Shown: piece after piece, positions 33,121 to 43,200 of the stretch
How the letters are laid out: every line of letters starts with the position of its first letter
How positions within the stretch are numbered: position 1 is the stretch's first letter
Origin: Bacillota bacterium
Lineage (GTDB): Bacteria > Bacillota > Clostridia > Christensenellales > Christensenellaceae
DNA length: 64,000 nt
Reading direction: 5' to 3'
Assembly: GCA_023393165.1 (NCBI GenBank)
Contig: JAEWMJ010000006.1
Coordinates: 248,001-312,000 of the forward strand
Translations under genes and position numbers: made by a program
Notes under the pieces: model-generated
The model's database searches: none
The model's input: only the letters and a program-made list of their open reading frames with translations
What the model was told of the DNA's origin: nothing

Positions 33121-34125
33121 ATGGTCAACGTTGCGATCATCGGAACGGGATTTATCGGAAACGCGCATGCGTCTGCCTGCCGCAATTCAGGAGCGCTGCG
33201 TTTGGCCGCGATTTGCGATATAAACGAAGAAGCCGGCAGGATGGCCGCGCAGGAATACGGATGCGCGTATTACGGCGACGCGGAGGAAATGCTGAAAAAA
33301 GAAAAGCCGGATATTGCGGATATCTGCCTGCCTACATTCCTTCATGAGAAATTCGTGCTGTTGGCGGCGGAGTACGGGATAAACGTCATCTGCGAAAAAC
33401 CCGTTACCTTGACGCTTGAGTCTATGGACAGGATGCTGAACGCCACAAGGGCGGCTGGCGTAAAATTTATGGTTGCCCAGGTCGTCCGCTTCTGGCCCGA
33501 ATATGTGGAAATCAAAAAGCTTTATGACACGGGCGCATTCGGCGAAATCAAGATGGTCTGCGCCAGCCGGCTGGCCCAGCATCCAAACTGGACCCGGTGG
33601 CACCGCGATCCCAAAAACAGCGGCGGCGGGCTTTTTGACCTGCATCTGCACGATATCGATTATTTAACCTATGTCTTTGGGGCTGTAAAAAGCGTGTACG
33701 CCGTAGGCTGGAAAAGCAAAACCGGATGCTGGAACCATGTGCAGACGTCCGTTAAGTTCAAAAACGGCGTCAACGCGGTGGCGGAGGGCGCGTTCGACAT
33801 GACCGAAAAGTTCCCGTTTACCATGGCTTTCAGGATCGTCGGGGAGACGCGGACGGCGGATTTCAAACTGATTGCGGGATTTAATCTGGAGGATGTGGGA
33901 AGTTCCATCCGCGAAGCCGTACTGTATGAAAATGGCGGCAATCCGGGAAGGATCAAGGCGGATATTTCCGTGGACGCCTATCAGGCCGAACTTGAATATT
34001 TCGCCGGATGCGTAGAGAGCGGAAAACCGGTGGAAACGGTCCCGCCGGAAGCCTCCAGGGAAGTATTGCGCGTCTTGCTTGCGATTGAAGAATCGCTTGA
34101 AACGGGGAAAGTGGTAGAGCTATAA
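33121..34125 (+). CDS. Gfo/Idh/MocA family oxidoreductase
   Basis: The 334-residue dehydrogenase starts at ATG 33121 behind GAAAGGATGTGATTAT. Its Rossmann motif is NVAIIGTGFIGNAHASAC, the family signature is EKPVTLTL near 92-99, and the C-terminal active-site segment is SGGGLFDLHLHDIDYLTYVFG, with conserved Asp and His residues. It is a paralogue of the dehydrogenase at 23242 with only low similarity. Two such enzymes in one operon fit sequential oxidation and reduction steps, as in 3-keto-sugar or inositol pathways. The cofactor is NAD(H) or NADP(H). Confidence 0.9.
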   Translation: MVNVAIIGTGFIGNAHASACRNSGALRLAAICDINEEAGRMAAQEYGCAYYGDAEEMLKKEKPDIADICLPTFLHEKFVLLAAEYGINVICEKPVTLTLESMDRMLNATRAAGVKFMVAQVVRFWPEYVEIKKLYDTGAFGEIKMVCASRLAQHPNWTRWHRDPKNSGGGLFDLHLHDIDYLTYVFGAVKSVYAVGWKSKTGCWNHVQTSVKFKNGVNAVAEGAFDMTEKFPFTMAFRIVGETRTADFKLIAGFNLEDVGSSIREAVLYENGGNPGRIKADISVDAYQAELEYFAGCVESGKPVETVPPEASREVLRVLLAIEESLETGKVVEL

Positions 34126-34153
34126 AAAACAATTTGAAAGGAGATAAAATACT

Positions 34154-36298
34154 ATGTCTGCACAAAAATATCCAAATTTATTCAAGCCTCTTCGGATCGG
34201 TTCTATGGTCGCCAAAAACAGGATCAATTTCGAACCTACCGCAATCAGCTGCTCCAATGCCGACGGTTCGGTCAGCGAGCTGGACCTGGAGGTGTATTCG
34301 GAGATAGCAAAGGGCGGATATGCCATGATCAACATCGGCGGATGCACGCCGGATTCCAAAACGGGCCGCGTTACCGTCACAGGCGTGATTGCCGACGAGG
34401 ATAACATGATACCCGGAATGACGCTGCTCGCAAACAGCATACATAAATACGGCGCGCTTGCGATTCCGCAGATACAGCACCCCGGCAGGCAGTGTCCCAT
34501 GCCCAAGGGAAGCTACATGTCCACCAACGACATGGTGATAAAACTCCCGTGGTCGGCGGGCCATGAGATCGTATTTGCAAATGCGGAGGAAAAAGGAAAA
34601 GAAATAAAGGCCATGTCCACGCAGGAGATCCTGGATAACATAGAAATGTGGTCCCTTGCCGCATGGAGATGCCAGCAGGCGGGATTTGACGGCGTATGCC
34701 TGCACGCGGCGCACGGTTATCTGATGTCCGCTTTCTTAAGTCCGTATTTAAACCGCCGTATCGACCGCTTCGGCGGAAGCTTTGAAAACCGCATGCTTTA
34801 TCCGCTGTCTGTGATCAAGGAGATCAAAGGAAAATGCGGAAGCGATTTCCCGGTTATCGTACGTTTCTCCGCAAACGAATGGGTGCCGGGCGGAATCGAT
34901 ACTAACGAGGCAATCAAAATCGCCGTTGCGCTGGAGCAGGGAGGAGCGGACGCTATCGACCTGAGCCAATGCATCCAGGAGACGCCGGGCGCCGGGTTCG
35001 ATCCGATGCAGTATAACGAAGGCTGGACCATTTATTCCGCGGAAGCCGTCAAGCCGCACGTCAATATCCCTGTGATCATAAGCCACGCGCTCCGGACTCC
35101 CGAATTCATGGAGAGCGTTATCGCGGAGGGCAAGGCGGATATGGTGGGCCAGTGCCGCCAGGCCCTTGCCGATCCTTACTGGCCGCTCAAGGTCCAGCAG
35201 GGCAGGGAGGAAAAGATCCGCAAGTGTATTTCCTGTCTGACCGGCTGCTGGCAGGAATCCTTGATGGCCAAAAAGAACATCCAGTGCGCGGTAAACCCGA
35301 TCTGCGGCGATATGGATTTTTATAAAATGGATAAGAGCAAAGCCAAAAAGGCAGTCCGCATCGCCATTGTAGGCGGCGGCCCGGGCGGCATGGAGGCGGC
35401 GAGGTGGGCGGCCATGAGAGGTCATAAACCCACGATATTTGAAAAGAAGCGAGAACTTGGCGGAGCGATCCTAGGATGCTGTCTGGTTCCCGGCAAAGAC
35501 AAAATGAAATGGGAGGCCGACTGGCTGCGCAATGAGATACGCGACCTGGGCGTTGAAGTAAAGCCGGGCCATGTTCCGGGTTATGAGGAGCTTTGCGGGT
35601 ACGACGTGGTGCTGAATGCCACGGGCGCGGTTTCCTATGTGCCCGAGGTAAACGGTCTTGCGGAAAAAGTCGTTCCCATGGAAGCCGCGTTTGCGTGCCC
35701 GAAAGTGAGCTGTGAATTCTACCCGAAAGATAGCGGCCGAATGCCGGCAAAACTCGGGGAAAAGGTTGTGGTCTGGGGCGACCATTACGGCGCCGCGGAC
35801 CTGGCCGCATATCTCGGGTCCATAGGCAAAGACGTAACCGTTGTGACGGACAGGAAGGAATTCGGCTCCAGTGTGGAAGTGATCCATATGTATGTGCTCA
35901 GAAAACGCATGGCGCAAGGCGACGCGGAAGCGCTCGATTCCAAGCCGTACAAGTACCCGGTGAAGGTATTCCAGAGCTCGACGCTTTATAATATCGGCGA
36001 AAAGGAAGTAAAAATCATCGGTAAGGACATGAATATCACGACGATTCCCGCGGACGATATCGTGACCTGCCATACAAGGCCGAATACGGAGATGGCGTCC
36101 GTGTTTGAAAAACTGGAAGCGGAAGGCATACCCGTGGTGACGATCGGGGACGCAAAGCGTCCAAGGAACCTCCATGCCGCCGTCAAGGAAGGAGCGCAGT
36201 TCATTCTTTATCTGAATCCGGATATTTTGGTAAAGAATCCAAACGATACGCTGATGGACGACCTGCCCCTGGATGTAAGAGGAATTTTTGGTTTATAA
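34154..36298 (+). CDS. Two-domain Fe-S flavin oxidoreductase (2,4-dienoyl-CoA-reductase-like)
   Basis: The 714-residue protein combines three parts. Residues 1-350 are an FMN-binding old-yellow-enzyme barrel (FKPLRIGSMVAKNRINFEPTA, HAAHGYLMSAFLSPYLNRRIDRFGG). A [4Fe-4S] motif starts near 357 (CISCLTGCW...C). Residues 395-714 are an NAD/FAD domain (IAIVGGGPGGMEAARWAA near 400-417). This is the architecture of DCR/TMADH-type and anaerobic enoate reductases that reduce C=C bonds or demethylate amines. In this operon it may reduce an unsaturated intermediate, or the aglycone. The start follows GAAAGGAGATAAAATACT. It is the largest enzyme of the cluster. Confidence 0.9.
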   Translation: MSAQKYPNLFKPLRIGSMVAKNRINFEPTAISCSNADGSVSELDLEVYSEIAKGGYAMINIGGCTPDSKTGRVTVTGVIADEDNMIPGMTLLANSIHKYGALAIPQIQHPGRQCPMPKGSYMSTNDMVIKLPWSAGHEIVFANAEEKGKEIKAMSTQEILDNIEMWSLAAWRCQQAGFDGVCLHAAHGYLMSAFLSPYLNRRIDRFGGSFENRMLYPLSVIKEIKGKCGSDFPVIVRFSANEWVPGGIDTNEAIKIAVALEQGGADAIDLSQCIQETPGAGFDPMQYNEGWTIYSAEAVKPHVNIPVIISHALRTPEFMESVIAEGKADMVGQCRQALADPYWPLKVQQGREEKIRKCISCLTGCWQESLMAKKNIQCAVNPICGDMDFYKMDKSKAKKAVRIAIVGGGPGGMEAARWAAMRGHKPTIFEKKRELGGAILGCCLVPGKDKMKWEADWLRNEIRDLGVEVKPGHVPGYEELCGYDVVLNATGAVSYVPEVNGLAEKVVPMEAAFACPKVSCEFYPKDSGRMPAKLGEKVVVWGDHYGAADLAAYLGSIGKDVTVVTDRKEFGSSVEVIHMYVLRKRMAQGDAEALDSKPYKYPVKVFQSSTLYNIGEKEVKIIGKDMNITTIPADDIVTCHTRPNTEMASVFEKLEAEGIPVVTIGDAKRPRNLHAAVKEGAQFILYLNPDILVKNPNDTLMDDLPLDVRGIFGL

Positions 36299-36375
36299 AA
36301 TCTCAGATGTGGATATAAGCGGCGTGTATTTAAGGCGCGCCGCATAAAAACGCTTGTGTAAGACAGGAGGAAGAG

Positions 36376-37212
36376 ATGAAAACAGCGGTCAGTTTTTTTA
36401 CGTTTGATGAAAGGGTAAGTTTAAAGGAAGCCATGGAGCAATCCAAAAAGGCCGGCTACGACGGCGTGGAACTGATCTTAAGCGAAGAAGGCAGCCTGAA
36501 TATGAAAACGACGGACCGTGAAATTGCCGGCATGAGAAAGATGGCCGGCGACATGGGCCTTTCCGTTCCAAGCGTGGGCGCATGGAACCTCTGGAGTTAC
36601 AACCTGGTGAGCGACGATAAAAAAACAGCGGCGCATGCCCGCGATATTGTCAAAAAGCAGCTGGACGCCGCGGCGATTCTGGGAGCAGATACCATTCTTG
36701 TGATCCCGGGATATGTGGGAACGCCTTTTGCGCCGGGCGTCGTTTCTTACGATACGGCCTATAAACGCGCGCACGAGGCCATCGGTTCGCTGGCAGGATA
36801 TGCCGAAGGTGTAAAGGTGGCTATCGGCATAGAAAACGTATGGAATAAGTTTTTGCTGTCTCCCCTTGAGATGCGCCGGTTTGTGGACGAAATTGGATCC
36901 GATTATGTGGGCGTGTATTTTGACGTGGGCAACATCATTTACATCGGTTATCCCGACCAATGGATGCGCATCCTTGGAAGCCGGATCAAAAAACTGCATT
37001 TCTGCGACTGCCGGTTAGAGGGATGCGGCCTCAATATGTTTGTGGACCTGTTTGAAGGCGATGTGGATTTTACCGCCGTGATGCATGCCGCGCGTGAGAT
37101 CGGATACGACGATTGGGCAACGGTGGAATTCCTGCCCAACTATAAACGTTTTCCCTATCAGTCTGTTATCAATGCAAAGTTGTCCCTGGACATTATACTG
37201 AATATCGAGTAA
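36376..37212 (+). CDS. Sugar phosphate isomerase/epimerase-like TIM-barrel protein
   Basis: The 278-residue barrel starts at ATG 36376 behind GACAGGAGGAAGAG. Key segments are YDGVELILSEEG near 31-42, TILVIPGYVGTPFAPG, VAIGIENVWNKFLLSP (metal Glu), VGVYFDVGNIIYIGY (Asp), KLHFCDCRLEG (His, Asp) and WATVEFLPNY (Glu). It is the fourth member of this family in the window and the last enzyme before the ROK regulator. The pattern fits hexulose-phosphate or ketose 3-epimerase-type chemistry. A hairpin GCGGCG/CGCCGC precedes it (36316-36345). Confidence 0.88.
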   Translation: MKTAVSFFTFDERVSLKEAMEQSKKAGYDGVELILSEEGSLNMKTTDREIAGMRKMAGDMGLSVPSVGAWNLWSYNLVSDDKKTAAHARDIVKKQLDAAAILGADTILVIPGYVGTPFAPGVVSYDTAYKRAHEAIGSLAGYAEGVKVAIGIENVWNKFLLSPLEMRRFVDEIGSDYVGVYFDVGNIIYIGYPDQWMRILGSRIKKLHFCDCRLEGCGLNMFVDLFEGDVDFTAVMHAAREIGYDDWATVEFLPNYKRFPYQSVINAKLSLDIILNIE

Positions 37213-37343
37213 AAAATTTCAGAGATCAAACAAACCTGAAACAAACAATGCAGCCAGGCGGGGTATGCTTTTGGCTTCAGACGGCCCTTGTGTAGTAAAA
37301 AATAGAAATAAAAGAAAGATATATATAAAATGTAAAAAATAAA

Positions 37344-37372
37344 TTGTGCTTTTTGGCGGAATTTGGTATATT
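37344..37372 (+). promoter_or_regulatory. Sigma-A promoter of the ROK regulator
   Basis: TTGTGC (37344-37349), 17 bp, TATATT (37367-37372), about 34 bp before the start codon. Confidence 0.65.
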
Positions 37373-37405
37373 TATACTATCACTCAAAACCTATTTGAGG
37401 TGAAT

Positions 37406-38647
37406 ATGTTCGAGATAAAGAGCGCCAGGAGCAAGGTGAAGACAGGATTTTCGCAGCAGCAGACAAAACGGAACAATACGATGCTTCTGTTCAATTTAAT
37501 ACGGAAAAACAGCCCGGTCTCCAGGATCATGCTGGCGGATATGACCGGACTGTCGGCGACTACGGTATCCTTGCTGATTGAGGATCTGCTTGCAAACAGC
37601 CTGGTGCGCGAAATAGGGGAGGCGGAACCAAGCGCGCGCGGCAGGCGTCCCATCATGCTGGAGGCGAACGGGGCCGGAGGTTATTTTATTCTGGTAGAGA
37701 TGACGAATACCGGGCTTATTTGCCATTTATACGATTTGAGTCTTCGGCATTTGGAACGTATGCAGTACAGGATCACGGGCACCATCAAAAAAAACGTGGC
37801 CTCGGGTTTTATCCGCCAGATGCTGGAGAAAAGGAAGATACCCGATTCCCTGCTGCTGGGGATCAACGTCATTTATCCCGGAATTGTGGACAAGGCGGCC
37901 AGGAAAATGGTTTATTCGGCCATCGTCACGACCAGTGAGCTTCTGAATGACAGCGAAGTTTTGTATCTTGAAACGCAATATCCTAACGCGCTTGTAATGG
38001 TCAGCAATTATTCCAGTGTAACGGCCTATGCCGAATATATTTTTAACGATTATAATTACGACCGCAGCCTGGTATCGGTGAATATATTCGAGGCGGTGGG
38101 CGCGGGCGCTATTTTTATAAACGAAAAGGGCGAGAGGACCATGGATTTCTCAGTCGAACTGGGGCATCTGATCATGGACAGGGAAGGGCCTGTGTGCAAA
38201 TGCGGCAACAGGGGCTGCCTGGAAGCGCTGGTCGGTATCTGCAGCCTTTTTAAGAGAATCGAGCAGGAGGCCGGCGTTACCCTGGATTACAGGGACGAGT
38301 TCAACTCAAGTCAAAATGCAGAGTGCATGAAAACGGTCGCCGGACTGGCGCAGGCGGGAAATCCCGCGGTGGTCCGGATACTGGATCAGGAGGCGGAATG
38401 GATCGCCCTTGGACTCACAAACATGAACAATATCATTGATCCCGGATATATATTTATCAGCGGTACCATACGGCATCTTGGGGAGGGCTTTTTGGAACTG
38501 ATCAAGGAAAAAATGAAAAAACTCAACCTGAAGCATACCGATTTTCCCAGCATCATCAGTTTCTCCAACCTGGACGAAGAGGAAAGGCTGAAGGGCGGCC
38601 TTGCCATGGTGATGGATGATATTTTCGCACTGAGCACAGAAAAATAA
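37406..38647 (+). CDS. ROK-family transcriptional regulator (NagC/XylR-like)
   Basis: ATG 37406 after TTTGAGGTGAAT gives 413 residues. The N-terminal winged helix (about 15-75) includes PVSRIMLADMTGLSATTVSLLIEDLL. The ROK/ASKHA domain follows, with zinc motif CKCGNRGCLEAL near 271-282 and a Gly-rich VGAGAIF segment. The ATP-binding DxGxTK motif of ROK kinases is absent (LVEMTNTG in its place), so it is a regulator and not a kinase. Family members respond to sugars or amino-sugar phosphates. Position at the end of the catabolic cluster makes it the probable regulator of those operons. Confidence 0.9.
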   Translation: MFEIKSARSKVKTGFSQQQTKRNNTMLLFNLIRKNSPVSRIMLADMTGLSATTVSLLIEDLLANSLVREIGEAEPSARGRRPIMLEANGAGGYFILVEMTNTGLICHLYDLSLRHLERMQYRITGTIKKNVASGFIRQMLEKRKIPDSLLLGINVIYPGIVDKAARKMVYSAIVTTSELLNDSEVLYLETQYPNALVMVSNYSSVTAYAEYIFNDYNYDRSLVSVNIFEAVGAGAIFINEKGERTMDFSVELGHLIMDREGPVCKCGNRGCLEALVGICSLFKRIEQEAGVTLDYRDEFNSSQNAECMKTVAGLAQAGNPAVVRILDQEAEWIALGLTNMNNIIDPGYIFISGTIRHLGEGFLELIKEKMKKLNLKHTDFPSIISFSNLDEEERLKGGLAMVMDDIFALSTEK

Positions 38648-38727
38648 CCTTTCAGGCCGCTGAGAAGGTCCAACTACTGTGTTATTTCTCCGTCATCCGG
38701 CACTTCGCTGCTGATTCGGGCATTATC

Positions 38728-38756
38728 AAGCTGAACCGCTTCATGCGGCTTTTTTA
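38728..38756 (+). terminator. Weak intrinsic terminator
   Basis: CCGC/GCGG with a bulged AAG/CTT extension followed by a T-run; it ends the ROK transcript. Confidence 0.5.
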
Positions 38757-38797
38757 CTGTTCAGGTCATAAAAAACACATAAAGGCGGCAATCCGTT

Positions 38798-40039
38798 TTA
38801 TAGGGTACGCATTAAGCCGTGCCGTAATGTATCCATTTGCATGGGTTCGGCCGAACACGGAACCACCGGACATTCCGTCTTGCGCAGCGCATTGAGAATT
38901 GCCGGACCTGCGCAGAGGTTGCTTTGAATGATATCGCGGGGCGTAACCGCCATCATTTGGTTTAAAGATACGCCTTCAAACTTATCGCTTTTGAACGCTT
39001 CCAAAAACCACAGCGTATCGTTTCCAAGATTTTGTATATAATGCGCATAACCTACGGGAACATAACCCACGTCGCCCGCACGGTAATCAAATGTGCGCGC
39101 TCTGCTGTTGGTGCCGAATACAGTCATACGGCCAAAACCCGAAAGAAAATACTGGAATTCGTCGTTGTTGTTGTGCCAGTGGATCTCACGCATTGCGCCC
39201 GGCTTGATCTCGACCAGGGCTGCGGCTGTGGTTTTGGAGACCGGAAAGTTGGATGTATCCGCAATACGCACGCTGCCGCCTTCCGTTACGATCGGCTCTT
39301 GCGCCAGCAGCCGGTGCTTAAAGCTTTGGGGTACGGTACCATAAGGGGAACGTATCGATTCTTTTTCCAGAGGGCCGGGTACCTTGCCCTGGTAGATATA
39401 GATCTGCCCGGCGGGCATGGTTTTAAAATCGCTTTCCGGAACGCCGAAATTCGCCGCCAGCACTTCTCTGGGATAATGTGCGAACAGATCGGACAGGGAA
39501 AAGGTATTAAGGTCCGAAAAGTTTCCGTCGTCAAAAAGAAGCAAAAATTCGCAGCCGTTCTGAAGGCCTTGCAGTGAATGCGGAAGACGCGGGGGAAAGT
39601 ACCAAAGATCGCCCGGACCGATATCCGTGATAAAATTCCGCCCATGCTGGTCGACCGCCGTCACGCGCGCGCTGCCTGACAGCATGATCGACCATTCCGA
39701 AGCCACGTGCCAGTGGACTTCCCGCACGCCTCCGGGCGTAAGCCGCATGTTGACGGCCGCCAGGGTGGTGTTGACGGGCAATTCGCGCGCCGTTATTTCC
39801 CTGGACCATCCGCCGTTTTTGAGTGTCATATGTGTATCAGAAAATGAAAATTTGAGATTGGGAAGCAGCCCTGCGTCTGTTTTTGGCGGGACAAGCATAT
39901 CCGGGTTTTCCAGATCTCGCAGGATATCGCGCGGACCGGGATCGGTCGCGCCCGCGCCGCCTCTTATGGGCTGTGGAATAAACTCCGGGGACATTCCGGA
40001 AAACCGCCCGCATTTTACGTTATTGTTATGTATATACAT
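38798..40039 (-). CDS. Oxalate-decarboxylase-like bicupin
   Basis: The 413-residue protein aligns along its length with Bacillus oxalate decarboxylases from memory. Cupin 1 has VREVHWHVASEW (Mn ligands His, His, Glu) near 105-116 and LPHSLQ (His). Cupin 2 has MREIHWHNNNDEF near 284-296 and YAHYIQN (His). Landmark segments EVLAANFGV, LLAQEPIVTEGGSVRIADTSNFPVSKT and YRAGDVGYVPVG agree. The active-site lid, SENST in the Bacillus enzyme, reads SDLNT here, which leaves decarboxylase versus oxidase activity open. The reaction would be oxalate to formate and CO2 with Mn and O2. The start follows AGGAGGAATTGATTTT. No signal peptide; monocistronic. Confidence 0.9.
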   Translation of the reverse strand: MYIHNNNVKCGRFSGMSPEFIPQPIRGGAGATDPGPRDILRDLENPDMLVPPKTDAGLLPNLKFSFSDTHMTLKNGGWSREITARELPVNTTLAAVNMRLTPGGVREVHWHVASEWSIMLSGSARVTAVDQHGRNFITDIGPGDLWYFPPRLPHSLQGLQNGCEFLLLFDDGNFSDLNTFSLSDLFAHYPREVLAANFGVPESDFKTMPAGQIYIYQGKVPGPLEKESIRSPYGTVPQSFKHRLLAQEPIVTEGGSVRIADTSNFPVSKTTAAALVEIKPGAMREIHWHNNNDEFQYFLSGFGRMTVFGTNSRARTFDYRAGDVGYVPVGYAHYIQNLGNDTLWFLEAFKSDKFEGVSLNQMMAVTPRDIIQSNLCAGPAILNALRKTECPVVPCSAEPMQMDTLRHGLMRTL

Positions 40040-40072
40040 AAAATCAATTCCTCCTGATATATATTGTTTCGC

Positions 40073-40100
40073 TTTATACGCTTTGTGCGAAGAAAGTCAA
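40073..40100 (-). promoter_or_regulatory. Sigma-A promoter of the bicupin gene
   Basis: Minus-strand TTGACT (40095-40100), 16 bp, TATAAA (40073-40078), about 35 bp upstream of the start codon. Confidence 0.6.
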
Positions 40101-40165
40101 TATATCATATGGAGAAAACCGGTCCCGTGACCTAATAAAATATGCATTGCCGCTATACGGTTAAA

Positions 40166-40200
40166 AAAACATCTCTGTACACACGGTCAGAGATGTTTTA
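40166..40200. terminator. Intrinsic terminator
   Basis: AAAACATCTCTG pairs with CAGAGATGTTTT around TACACACGGT, with A/T-runs on both sides. It terminates the large minus-strand activase gene. Confidence 0.85.
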
Positions 40201-40212
40201 GATTTTTGTTTT

Positions 40213-43200
40213 TTATTTTGCTTTTCTTCTGGCTGCATCTTCCGCCCGGTCGGATCCGTTCCGCATGTTCTCAAATGCGCTGTATATCATCAGTTTGATG
40301 CGGTTGATCTGGTTGACTTCGCTTGCGCCGGGGTCATAGTCCACCGGGATGATGTTGGCCTGCGGATGCTGGCGGCGGATCTCCTTGATCATGCCTTTAC
40401 CCATTACGTGGTTGGGCAGGCATGCGAAGGGCTGCACGCATATGATGTTGGGCGCGCCCATTTCAATAAGCTCCAGCATTTCGGCTGTCAGCAGCCATCC
40501 TTCACCCGTGCAGTTGCCTACGGAAAGCACGCTTTCCGCGCGGCGCGCGACGTCCCTGATATGCTGAGGAGTGTAGAACCGGTTGCTTTCCGAAAGTACC
40601 TTCGTTAAATATTTCCGGTAGCTTTCGATCACGTTGATCCCGATCCTGCCCCCAAACGCAAGCAGGCCGGAGGAGCCCAGGTGGGTATGCGAGAATTGGG
40701 TGTTGTAGAAAGAATACAGGCCAAAATCCATAAGACCCGGCATCACGCATTCGCCGCCTTCCGCCTCGATCGTCTCAGCCGCAAAGTTATTGGCCACCGG
40801 ATGGTATTTTACCAGTATTTCTCCCACAATGCCTACTTTGGGTTTTTTAACGTCCGTTATCGGGATCGCTTCAAAATCGGCTACGATCTGGCGCATTGCG
40901 CGTTTGTATTCGGATTTTTTTCCGCGCCGGATGATTTCGCTGCATTTTTTGACCCAGGACATATAAAGCTCGTTGGCAGAACCCTTGTTTACTTCATAGG
41001 GGCGCGTGCGCAGCAGTACGTTCATCAGAAGGTCGCCGAAAAGAACCGCCATCATGATACGGATGGCAAATTTGACGGTAAACTTGAATCCAGGGTTAGG
41101 CTCCATCCTGGAGAAGTTGATGGAGACCACCGGAACCTGCGGAAAGCCGGCTTCTCTGAGCGCTTTGCGCAGGAATGCGATGTAGTTGGACGCGCGGCAT
41201 CCGCCGCCCGTCTGTGTCAGCATGACGGACGTGTTGTCCGGATCAAGGTCGCCCTTGATAAACGCGTTTACGATCTGCCCGACAACAATGATCGTCGGAT
41301 AGCAAGCGTCGTTGTTCACGTATTTCAGGCCCACGTCTATATCTTCTTTTGTAACTTCTTTTATGACCGCAAAATTGTATCCCGTTGGATTGAACGCATC
41401 CGGAAGGAACTGCCAGTGAATGGGCGCCATCTGCGGGCAGACCAGCGTATGTTTTTCGCGCATTTCCTTGGTAAACATGCGGCGGTGGTATACGTGGCCC
41501 GCTTCCTTGTATTTCTCCGGATCGAAGCTTTTTTCCTCCAGGGCGGCGATAAGAGAACGTATGCGGATCTTGGCGGCGCCAAGGTTGTTGATTTCGTCAA
41601 TCTTTAAAAGCGTATAAATCTTACCCGCCGCTTCCAGTATTTCTTCCACCTGGTCGGTGGTAATGGCGTCAAGGCCGCATCCGAAGGAATTTAATTGTAT
41701 CATGTCAAGGCCCGGCGTTTTGGCTACCAGCCCGGCGCTTTCATACAGGCGGGTGTGGAACGCCCACTGGTCCAGAACACGCAGGGGACGCGCAAGGTTT
41801 CCCAGGTGCGCCACGCTGTCCTCTGTCAAGACCGCCATGCCGTAGCTGGTGATAAGGGAAGGTATGCCATGATTGATTTCCGGATCTATGTGGTAGGGGC
41901 GTCCGGCAAGAACAATGCCGCGCGTTCCTGTTTCCTTCATCCATTGAAGCGTTTCTTCGCCTTTTTGGCGGATGTCCGCCTTATACTGTTCCTGTTCCGC
42001 ATATGCCGCGTCAACCGCCAATTGGGCCTGTTTGCGCGTTATGCCGAACTTTTTGAATTCCTCGAAGATCCTGCCCGGAATGGACTTGCGTTTGTCCAGG
42101 TTGAAAAAAGGATTCATAAAGGTAACATTCTCGGCGTGCACCGCGTCCATGTTGTTTTTGACGGTGTCCGGATAAGAAGTCACGATGGGGCAGTTGTACC
42201 GGTTGTTCGCTCCCATGAATTCCTTGGGCTGGTAGGGGATGGAGGGGTAAAAAATCGTGGTGACGCCCTGCTTCAGAAGATCGGCGATATGCCCGTGCGC
42301 GAGTTTGGCCGGATAGCAGACGGTATCGCTGGGGATGGTGTCCATCCCGAGGGCGAAGAGTTTCCGGTCGGAACGTGAGGACAGCACTACGTCAAATCCC
42401 AGATTGGTCAGCAGGGTATGCCAGAACGGGTAGTTTTCATACATGTTAAGGCAGCGCGGGACGCCTATTTTGCCGTTTGGCGCCGCGTCGCCCAAAGATG
42501 TATAATCGAAGGTGCGGCCGTATTTGTATTCAAACAGGTCGGGGATATCCTTCCTTTTCTCAAACCCTGCGCCGCGTTCACAGCGGTTTCCCGAAATAAA
42601 CCTGCGTTTGTCCATGAATGTAATGATATTGAGCATGCAATGGTTTTCGCAGCCTGCACAGCGCCTGTTTTTGCCTTCAAGAGAGAAGTTTTCAAGCTGC
42701 GCGGGGGCGATGATTGAGGAACGTTTCCCCGCCATTTTTTTACGCGCGATAAGGGCGCAGCCGAACGCGCCCATGAGTCCGGCGATATCCGGACGGACGA
42801 CGTCGCGGCCTAAAACAATTTCAAAAGCGCGCAGTATGGCGTTGTTCTTGAACGTGCCGCCCTGTACGACGATATTTTTTCCGAGTTCCTCGGGGTCTTT
42901 TATCTTAATGACCTTATAGACCGCGTTTTTCACAACGGAGTAAGAGAGGCCGGCGGATATGTCTCCCACCGAAGCGCCTTCTTTTTGCGCCTGTTTTACG
43001 CGGCTGTTCATAAACACCGTGCAGCGCGTACCAAGATCCACGGGGTTTTGCGCGTTAAGCGCTTCTGCCGCGAACGCCTGAATGTCCATGCCCAGGGAAT
43101 GCGCGAACGTTTCAAGAAAACTGCCGCATCCGGACGAACAGGCCTCGTTCAGCATGATCGTTTCGATCACGCCGTCGCTGATCTTAAGTGCTTTCATGTC

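Noticed and set aside
40681..41607. Long plus-strand frame opposite the activase gene
   Set aside because: Antisense shadow with a His/Arg/Phe-rich composition and no start context; the opposite strand encodes clear activase/dehydratase motifs.
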